Assembly (NCBI GenBank): GCA_030248215.1 | Contig: JASANG010003930.1 | Coordinates: 496,001-560,000, forward strand | Direction: 5' to 3' | Source: Enoplolaimus lenunculus | Taxonomy: Eukaryota > Nematoda > Enoplea > Enoplida > Thoracostomopsidae | DNA: 64,000 nt | Part shown: in pieces, positions 59,101 through 64,000 of the stretch | Layout of the letters: each line of letters starts with the position of its first letter | Numbering within the stretch: the stretch's first letter is position 1 | Notes under the pieces: generated by a model | What the model saw: only the letters and a program-made list of their open reading frames with translations | Told to the model about the DNA's origin: nothing | Databases searched by the model: none | Position numbers and translations under genes: made by a program

Positions 59101-61467
59101 GATCTGGTACCGATGGCGATTCTTATTTCGAAATTTTGCGGATGCCGAACCGATGCCGATTCCAACTTTAGTGCACCATGCTCAATGAACAGATAGGATA
59201 CTACATTACATCTTTATATGAATACTTAAACCTAACCATCATATTCGATTAGAATTTTATAAGAGCGGTTCATTTCAATTATTTTTTCAAACACAAATGC
59301 AAGAGAAAACTGTTTTCATGACGAGACACGCACAAGATTGAAGTTATTTGATTTTGAAAATAAATTAGAAAAAATTTGTCGTTTAAGGATATATACTGCA
59401 TGTGTTAAGCTTAATGAATATACATGTATCTACTACAACGTTAAAACGTTGCTATTCGGTGAAGTAGATCGCTACTGGGGAGCCAATATTACCTGGAGGG
59501 AGTTAATATTGTATATTATATAATGTTAACTGGGGGAGTCAAAATTATATATAATATTGACTGGGGGAGTTATTTTTTGGGGAGTTACGCCGCACAGGCC
59601 ATATTAATAAATGTAATCAGAAACTGGTTAAAATTTGCGCTTCTAGTCCTAATTAGGCAGTTGGATAAATAACTCTACAAAAACTTTCGACCTTTAAACT
59701 TGTGTTGGTTTTCTGACACGTCAAAAATGAGTTAGGCTATGTCTCTGCAACCCAGTCATTATTTACTTGCCTTTGTGGCTTCATTTAAAATTCATTTTCA
59801 GTCAAATACTTCATCCAGTGGAAGAAAACATGGAGTTAGCCATAGGTAAAACAATTGTTTTGGCGCGTGTCGTCCAGTACTTCATCAGTTTAACATTAAT
59901 GGTGCCTGGCCGCGTTCTTTTAGTTTCGGTCGTGTTGCGTAAATTTACTTAGACAGTCTGCAACTATACATTCTAGTTGTAAGAGCGAGCCAGTCAGCTG
60001 TTGGCTAATGTAATGGTTTACTGTATTTGCAGCGCATTTTTGTTTATATGGACTGTTCCCCAGAGTTTGTAGTTACTTGAAATTGAAATTAGTAAGCGTG
60101 GCTTCTGATATGAACTGTTTATGAAATTAAATTCTGTAACAGATCAAGGGTCTCTTCCTGTTGACAAAGATAGCGTTCCAATACGTATCAGTGATCTTGG
60201 ATATGATGCAAATCATCGGGCGCCTCCAGATTACTCAACTAGCATAATGGTGAAGCCTGAAATCCGTCCAGTGCCAACTAGCGTAAGTGTTTCTGGTGGT
60301 GATGTGGATCGGTCACTCACAACGCGTCGTAAGCATGGTCGACGTTGGCGGGAACAACATCCGCAGTGTTTTTATTCATCTTCGTCTGAACATTCAAGCG
60401 TTGAGCGTGCTACCCGTGCATGGACCTGTCATTACAAGATGGAACAATTCAAGATGTAAGTTTATATATTTACGGTTGAATGTTCAAGAAACTGAGGTCT
60501 TTTTCAGCTGGTGCCGGAGGCGGACCCTTCGGCTGTACACTAACTTTGTGAATAATGTAGATAGCATAAAACGCATAAATATATTCTAATCTTTTATATC
60601 GCAATCGCTTTTTGAGCTACGTACTAGTTGTTTCCCGCGCGTTTTAGTAGTTTTATTACATACATGATACTATGTACGTATCAGCTTAAACATTGATGTA
60701 TTATGTGTATAAGCAATTTTTTGCTCTGAATTCTTTAATTGCTGGGTTATCAGTGCTGTATCTTCAGTCTGCTCACATGCACCATAGAACAGAATCAATC
60801 AGTTGCGGAACCTATATCATCGTGTGAATTTCATGATCTTTGTCCGCCAGGTCCCAGTGGTGTTACTCGAGTGCAAGCAGCAAAATCATTGAACATGTTG
60901 TTATGTATGTTTGAGTAAAAATACTGCCAGGGACAGGTTTAAGTATACATGCAGTTAACGCGTCATTGTTTACTGAGTTCATTAAGCAATCACGCAGCAA
61001 CAGCAGCTACGGTTATGATTGCAGTAATGATGGAATAGATGCGGCGGTACTTGCTTTTGCTACCCTCAAATGAAAAATTCAGTTCGCGCTTAATTTTGTT
61101 CAGGACTGTAAATTACATAAATTGTTTTTAGGCACAACAACTTAACGATGTTCGTACACTTTCACTGTATTATGACATTTTTGGTTTAGCTTGTTATGTA
61201 CAGTTTGAGCTTAATACATTGAACTGTATAGTATTTGATTGTGGTAGTGCACGTTTTAACATCACGTGGAATAACTAATTTGAATATTAGCTTAATTGCT
61301 TAAGTAAGTTCGAGCTACACACAGTCCGTGTAGTCCCACTACGACTAATATATGTGTTGTATTTCTACAATATGATATTTTTAGTACTTGCTCGTGATCA
61401 AGCAATAAAGCTGTCTCAAGAAGTAACATTTGGCCCGATTATTATCTCGATGGTTTTGAGTGAATAA
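43878..61467 (+). CDS. Unrecognised multi-exon gene, at least 11 exons
   Basis: Function unknown. Exons: 43878-44134, 50428-50462, 52501-52825, 53429-53656, 53845-53951, 54538-54637, 54931-55267, 56184-56250, 59802-59845, 60143-60455, 60768-60904, 61385-61467. Nearly all introns are GT-AG, with strong GTAAGT-type donors at 50463, 55268 and 60456. Phases agree across 44134-53656 and across 54538-61467; the exon at 53845 fits neither neighbour, so one or more small exons are missing there or that exon is wrong. The 5' end lies upstream. The product is hydrophilic, rich in Ser, Asp, Glu and Arg, without signal peptide, membrane segment or a domain I know. The C-terminus (TRVQAAKSLNMLL...LARDQAIKLSQEVTFGPIIISMVLSE) has alternating helix-like character, perhaps HEAT/ARM-like. 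A large scaffold or regulatory protein is a guess. Confidence 0.62.
44148..44270. repeat. ATATCCGGTTCCGG-type dispersed repeat fragment
   Basis: CAGATATCCAGTTCCGG at the left and CCGGATACCGGATATTTGC at the right, like the words at 3.6, 24.7, 48.57-48.80 and 55.56-55.63 kb. Lies in the intron after exon A. Confidence 0.45.
44776..45562. mobile_element. G-run-rich MITE with CTGGCTTYTCCACAGC ends (copy 1)
   Basis: 787 bp between CTGGCTTTTCCACAGC and its inverse GCTGTGGAGAAGCCAG. Both ends are packed with GGGGGG runs (CCTGGGGGG, GCTGGGGG); the AT-rich centre has TCACAGCTTCA words. A near-identical copy is at 51191-51907. Open frames within it are by-products of the G/C runs. Confidence 0.8.
45651..45956. 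mobile_element. MITE with ~30-bp TCGTAGCCCAA inverted ends
   Basis: Left GTCGTAGCCCAAACCGTAAT and right ATTACGACTTGGGCTACGAT are inverse over about 30 bp, continuing as AGCTCAATTT / AGTCCAATTC. A diverged relative lies at about 22.4-22.9 kb. Confidence 0.65.
46034..46623. mobile_element. hAT-like MITE, TAGAGTTGCA ends (copy 1)
   Basis: 590 bp from TAGAGTTGCATCCGGGTCCG to TTTTAAATGTTGCAACTCTA, with repeated TCCGGGTCCGGGTTTTT words near both ends. Flanks ATTGTATT and CTTTTATT agree at 6 of 8 positions, consistent with an old target duplication. Longer copy at 56806-57860; fragment at 47.28-47.40 kb. Confidence 0.7.
47005..47047 (+). CDS. Possible 43-bp exon B of the plus-strand gene
   Basis: Bounded by GTTATTGCAG and CCAA|GTAAGT, both strong. 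In the frame compatible with the next exon it reads NIGPCIQYCLQDCQ, but that needs exon A to end in a different phase from its best donor. It may be an alternative or false exon. Confidence 0.3.
47283..47400. mobile_element. Fragment of the TAGAGTTGCA element
   Basis: AAATCCGGGTCTGGGTTTGC through TTTTTAAATGTTGCAACTGTA matches the right end of the family. Confidence 0.55.
47477..47660. mobile_element. GGGATGTGCCGAT-family MITE, left part
   Basis: CAGGGATGTGCCGATTAGCGG, then GTATCGGCAGTCGGCACTGC and GAATGCTATCAGTTTCAC as in the 49.7-kb copy. No right end seen. Confidence 0.5.
47700..48010. repeat. GGAATTCCGGT-type dispersed repeat
   Basis: AGTCCGGTAAAAATTTACCG and GGAACCGGAATTCCGGTTGC words. 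A related left end is at 63722-63795 (GGAATTCCGGTTCCGGTATT). Confidence 0.4.
49736..50030. mobile_element. GGGATGTGCCGAT-family MITE copy
   Basis: GGGGATGTGCCGAATAATTGG at the left and GATATCTGCATCAGGACATC at the degraded right end. The interior AATGCTATCAATTTTACTTTC is shared with the other copies. Confidence 0.5.
50428..50462 (+). CDS. Plus-strand gene, exon C
   Basis: A 35-bp exon between TAGTATTTCAG and GA|GTAAGT reading GDELEPVLDNF plus two bases. Only this frame lacks stops, and it joins the next exon in phase. Small but with good splice signals. Confidence 0.55.
51191..51907. mobile_element. G-run-rich MITE with CTGGCTTCTCCACAGC ends (copy 2), 5-bp TSD
   Basis: 717 bp, closely similar to 44776-45562 along its length. 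Flanked by perfect TTAGT repeats (51186-51190 and 51908-51912), suggesting a 5-bp target duplication. Lies in the intron between exons C and D. Confidence 0.82.
52501..52825 (+). CDS. Plus-strand gene, exon D
   Basis: Acceptor TTTAATTAAAG, donor CTTGAG|GTACAT. 325 nt reading DQIKRLLSAEIEQPAGIATT... to TSRAVGEEAMLQGLE. Balanced composition with frequent acidic residues; phase 2 in, 0 out, consistent with both neighbours. Confidence 0.7.
53429..53656 (+). CDS. Plus-strand gene, exon E
   Basis: Acceptor GTATACTTCAG, donor TTAAAA|GTAAAC. 76 codons: FERHDYSIIEQQRRDIPLTL..., a basic patch KSRRRKRTIR (possible nuclear localisation signal) and ISREQRKAWMENPEPTLQRLK. Phase 0 in and out. Confidence 0.7.
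53845..53951 (+). CDS. Plus-strand gene, candidate exon F
   Basis: Acceptor TTTGTTTCTGGTAG, donor CTTAG|GTGAGA. Reads GSALRGYKLLLPCFKDVIAK... to EILFRRPCL, protein-like. Its phases do not join exon E (needs phase 2, gets 0) or exon G, so a tiny exon may be missing on each side. Confidence 0.45.
54023..54300. repeat. Repeat with GGTCTCGGTC inverted words
   Basis: CAGGGACGGGCGGTCTCGG then AAAGCGAGACCGAGATCC and TTTTGGTCTCGGTCTTGG. It looks like one end of an inverted-repeat element of hAT style; the other end is not clear. Confidence 0.4.
54538..54637 (+). CDS. Plus-strand gene, exon G
   Basis: Acceptor GCGGATTCAG, donor GAGGAG|GTAAAA. Reads KTLLDLHAANCINAREKIDM... to GRSSFDIEE; other frames have stops. 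Joins exon H in phase 0. Confidence 0.6.
54931..55267 (+). CDS. Plus-strand gene, exon H
   Basis: Acceptor TTTTGGATCTTAG, donor TTCCCTA|GTAAGT. 337 nt reading TTDDQRRVLLRRDVSTSEYA... to DAVGRLSASFP. Ser/Ala/Asp-rich and probably disordered. GC-richer than its introns, as expected for coding sequence. Confidence 0.7.
55560..55900. mobile_element. ATATCCGG repeat followed by a GATGTGCCGAT-family relative
   Basis: 55560-55630 has ATACCCGATATCTGG and TGGATATCCGGTCGC. From 55655, GATTTGCGGATACCAAAATT and GCTACCGATGCCGATATC lead into a CTTAAACCTTAACCACCATA interior shared with 59.2 kb. Confidence 0.45.
56184..56250 (+). CDS. Plus-strand gene, exon I
   Basis: Acceptor AATGTATTGCAG, donor CCTCG|GTAGGA. 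Reads (S)FHRVSLLDDSDIGHDSRIER PR; phase 1 in, 2 out, matching H and J. Confidence 0.65.
56588..58105. repeat. AT-rich composite repeat, interrupted by a hAT-like element
   Basis: AGTCATAGTGGGACTACAT and TTATTGAGCGAAGCTCG at the left, TTCGCTCGGAGTTTTGCTTAGC at the right, same family as 18813-19833 but with fewer tandem units and almost no GACA tract. It is split at 56805/57861 by the TAGAGTTGCA element. Intronic (between exons I and J). Confidence 0.75.
56806..57860. mobile_element. hAT-like MITE, TAGAGTTGCA ends, 1055 bp, perfect 8-bp TSD
   Basis: From TAGAGTTGCATCCGGGTCCG to TTTTAAAAGTTGCAATTCTA. The 8-bp flanks GCTAATAT (56798-56805 and 57861-57868) are identical and are part of the host repeat's own unit, so the insertion point is unambiguous. 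Its interior at 57.24-57.37 kb matches that of the 46034 copy, and it carries a GGTATCGGCACATCCCTA end (57528-57547) absent from that copy. Confidence 0.88.
58140..58530. repeat. GATTCCGATT-rich inverted-word patch
   Basis: AACCGGAATTCCGATTCCG, TGATTCCGATTGCGCAATC and later TTCCGATTCCGATTACAG. Similar words at 46.87-46.95 kb (GGAATTCAAATCGG). Probably another inverted-repeat element; ends not resolved. Confidence 0.4.
59071..59330. mobile_element. GGGATGTGCCGAT-family MITE copy
   Basis: TAGGGATGTGCCGATACGAA at the left, CCGATGCCGATTCCAAC, then an interior CTTAAACCTAACCATCATAT shared with 55.78 kb. The right end is not preserved. Confidence 0.55.
59802..59845 (+). CDS. Plus-strand gene, exon J
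   Basis: A 44-bp exon between TTCATTTTCAG and CATAG|GTAAAA, reading QILHPVEENMELAI. Phase 2 in, 1 out, matching I and K. Confidence 0.6.
60143..60455 (+). CDS. Plus-strand gene, exon K
   Basis: Acceptor AAATTCTGTAACAG, donor AAGAT|GTAAGT. 313 nt reading QGSLPVDKDSVPIRISDLGY... with a basic segment RRKHGRRWR and ending TCHYKMEQFKM. Phase 1 in, 2 out. Confidence 0.72.
60768..60904 (+). CDS. Plus-strand gene, exon L
   Basis: Acceptor GTGCTGTATCTTCAG, donor TTGTTAT|GTATGT. Reads LLTCTIEQNQSVAEPISS... to QAAKSLNMLL. If the donor is skipped, a TAA follows after four codons, so L could also be terminal. Confidence 0.65.
61290..61350. repeat. Inverted fragment of the AT-rich composite repeat head
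   Basis: CTTAATTGCTTAAGTAAGTTCGAGC and GTAGTCCCACTACGACTA are the inverse of the opening of the 18813 copy. Lies just upstream of exon M. Confidence 0.6.
61385..61467 (+). CDS. Plus-strand gene, terminal exon M
   Basis: Acceptor GATATTTTTAG, then LARDQAIKLSQEVTFGPI... to SMVLSE and a TAA stop. Phase 1 in, matching L. An AATAAA occurs at 61905-61910 but inside a repeat, so the true 3' end is uncertain. Confidence 0.6.
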
Positions 61468-61589
61468 TGCGGAGCCGACTAAAATGCTATTTACCTAAAA
61501 AATACGAGGTACAAACTATTGCTTAATGTCATATGAAATGCTAGTGCAATAAGCAGTCTCGGTATTGAAATGTGTGCATGATATATTTT

Positions 61590-62002
61590 CAGGGTCCCCG
61601 CGCGTTTAAGGAAAACATCGAATGTGAAGTACTTTGTTAGGGAAATCATGGAAAACAGGAAAAAGTTGAGGTTTTCGAGAAACGTCAGGAAACAAAATTT
61701 AGTTGTAGCGTATGGTGCGTGATTTATACCAGAGACAGAACCTGAACCACCGAGAATGCAATTATAGTCTTCCAAATGGAGAGCTTCGCCGATATAACAT
61801 TTTATAAGTGTAATGTTGAGAGGCTTTGAAGCTTTGGTCTCGTGGATCCGTCTAAGTTTTTTGTTAAAACCAAACTTTTCGCTTTCTGAAATCGGCATAG
61901 CTTTAATAAACCAGTTCGAGGTAAAAATATCTGCTGCAGTTAGTGCCAGAGAAAATTTTTACGTTATATGGAAATTTTTTTTAAATGCGCGGGGAGACCC
62001 AG
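61590..62002. mobile_element. MITE with CAGGGTCCCCGCGC ends
   Basis: Left CAGGGTCCCCGCGCGTTTAA and right TTTAAATGCGCGGGGAGACCC are inverse over about 20 bp. AGGGAAATCA/GGAAAACAGG words inside are shared with fragments at 50.74-50.83 kb and 52.06-52.15 kb. Target duplication not clear. Confidence 0.65.
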
Positions 62003-62649
62003 CATTTTGATTAAAAAGCCGTTTTTATTATTACTCTGAAGTTTGCAATATGAATATTTCCTGTTTGTTTTACCAATCATCTTTTTTTTCTTCTGTGCGT
62101 TTTGTTGGCTGTTGGAGTCCTGCGCAGCGGTACACTCTAAATTATTTTTTAAGAAAAGTTTCAGAATAAAGTTAAAAATATGTTCCCACTGTGCTCTAAT
62201 GCTACGCTGATGTGCATATTTTACTATAAAAATTTGGTTACAATGTTGGTGCTGGGAGACCGCACTTAATATTTCAAGGTATATTAATAATAAGCTTCGT
62301 AAACTTGCGTAAAACTTTTCGTGTTCGTAATTTGAAATTGCATAAAATTTCAAATATTACATGAAATTTTATTGCTCACAGTACGTTTATTTATAAAAAG
62401 AAACGATTTTTTGACTTTGCGCTGAACTGGATTTAAAATTATGCGCGATGTTCTAAAAAACATGCGAAATGTTCTAAAGACATGGTGTATTTGCAATGGT
62501 CCGCTGTTAAAATAATTATATTTCTAGCTTATAAATAAACAAATAAAAGAAATGCACAGGTTAATGTATTTTCTGTAATGAATTGTTTACGTTGTTGTGG
62601 TTGATTTTGCTTACTTGGCGCTAATCTTGTTATGTCAATTAATACTCAG

Positions 62650-62862
62650 TAATATTAAAATATACCCCGTCGATCGACAAGCGGGCAAAATGCAAAAACT
62701 TCAACTTAAGGGTTACACCAAGAACTGTAATCGATGTGTTTCCGTACAGAACGTAGTGAATCCTGCAATCAAATTACATTTTACCGGCTTGAATGAAATT
62801 ATATACACGCTGAACGACGCTAAATTTTCTCTGCTTCAGTTTTCCTTGAAAGTGTTGCGCGC
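62650..62862 (+). CDS. Unassigned open frame or exon
   Basis: Bounded by ATTAATACTCAG and TTGCGCGC|GTAAAC. Reads NIKIYPVDRQAGKMQKLQLK... to FSLLQFSLKVLR. Composition is protein-like and it lies outside recognised repeats, but its phase does not join exon M, so it is either a separate gene's exon or chance. Confidence 0.35.
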
Positions 62863-63290
62863 GTAAACCAGGTTATATATACATTTTTGTAATTGCACGG
62901 TTGCTATAGCATTACTATTTTAACCAAAACGAAGCAGTTTCCCCCAAAATTACTTCTGGGCTCTCCGTGGTCTGGTCCCTAATGCCCAGCCACGTCCCCC
63001 CTGTTAATCTGCGTTTTTCAGTGTCAGGGAATTACAATTTATCGCAACGGGAAATTGAAAAAATTGTGTATCGGAAACGGAAAATGACAAATATATGCCA
63101 CCGAAAAGTTCATTTTAATTTTCTTTTTTGCAATATGGGGAAATAACCCTAGTTGGAGATAGGTATTCGCTTTATCTGCTGTATTTTAGAGTTTTATAAT
63201 CCACACAAGCGAAATATACCTTCGATGGTTCATTTTCGGCAATTGTCAAGTTTTACATATTATACAAATAGAATATATCGGCAGTTTTTT

Positions 63291-63365
63291 TCAGGGCCGA
63301 TATCGATACGCTCGAAAATTTCCGATTATTACTGATGCCGATGCCGATTAATCGGCACATCCCTA
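63291..63365. mobile_element. Short GATGTGCCGAT-family element
   Basis: CAGGGCCGATATCGATACG at the left and GATTAATCGGCACATCCCTA at the right, about 75 bp, nearly all GCCGAT words. Confidence 0.5.
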
Positions 63366-64000
63366 TAATGTACAACCTTACAATTTTTATAACGAGTTGA
63401 AAACGTGTATAATTTATAAAAATGCGATTAGGTTGACTTGTGGGATCGCCCCGTCCACAGCATTCAGTTACCTTAGATTTTCTACTAGGTACACCCTGGA
63501 AAAAGTCTCCCACAAAAATGGGATCAGGGACTGGCAAGATTGAGTGTTGTAAGGTATGATTACTTGTTTTATTGTTTTTCGAATTGTATCCGGTTCTCTT
63601 TTAGTCAGTGTTTGTTTAAAATTATGCATTTTATGCGTTCCAGTGAATAATGAGCTTTAATTCGATGTATTTAATTTTTTCGCAAAATAACATAGTCAAC
63701 CAGCCAGCAGCATGGTGCAGCAGGAATTCCGGTTCCGGTATTTTTTCACTTTCCGGGTCTGGTAACCTTTTACCGGAATTATAAATTCCGGTAGTATTAA
63801 ATTTTGGTCGGTTTTTAAAATTTGCGAATCTTTAAGAAATCTTTTTAAAGCCACTTGTTCAATTAGTGATGACAAAAATGAAATAGATTTGATTAGTATA
63901 CATAATATATATAAAGCTTGACAATCGCCGAAAATGAACCATCGAAGGTAGATTTCGCTTCAGTGTATAAGGAATGTCTAAAATACAGCTGATTAAGTCC

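Noticed and set aside
61491-61898. Minus-strand 135-codon frame
   Set aside because: Mostly inside the CAGGGTCCCCGCGC MITE; no splice partners or motif.
1-64000. LTR retrotransposons, endogenous viruses, Polintons, CRISPR arrays, rRNA genes
   Set aside because: No protease, polymerase, integrase or capsid-like frames, no long direct terminal repeats, no regular spacer arrays and no rRNA sequence were recognised.

Overview
This is an AT-rich eukaryotic (animal) genomic window with sparse coding sequence, many introns and a dense load of short non-autonomous DNA transposons. Three things point to a nematode. The one confidently recognised gene encodes a protein with two DM (Doublesex/MAB-3) domains, and its first domain resembles the first domain of nematode MAB-3. 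Degenerate interstitial TTAGGC-type repeats (the common nematode telomere unit) occur at several places. Introns are large and the gene models are repeat-rich, which suggests a large-genome nematode rather than a Caenorhabditis-like compact genome. The exact lineage is not decidable by eye.

Layout. 1-1080: end of an AT-rich composite repeat. 1728-10444 (minus strand): a five-exon two-DM-domain gene, reconstructed from splice sites whose phases all agree, giving a predicted 1594-residue protein. 10445-43877: about 33 kb without a convincing gene, holding at least seven families of small inverted-repeat transposons (several with perfect 8-bp target duplications), a (CAA)n tract, a composite AT-rich repeat with a (GACA)n tract, a large degenerate minisatellite (38.8-39.9 kb) and a GC-rich patch at 41.5 kb. 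43878-61467 (plus strand): a gene of about 12 small exons that I do not recognise. Most of its exons join in phase and it ends in a plausible terminal exon; its introns carry further transposons. 61468-64000: repeat pieces and one unassigned ORF.

The two genes are arranged head to head (5' ends facing) across the repeat-filled gap. The DM gene is expected to encode a DNA-binding transcription factor of the sex-determination and differentiation type. Both of its DM domains carry the same variant zinc-ligand spacing (C-x6-H-x3-C-x2-C in place of the usual C-x4-C-x-C-x2-C), which is the most interesting signal here. No rRNA, CRISPR, LTR retrotransposon or virus-like element was recognised.
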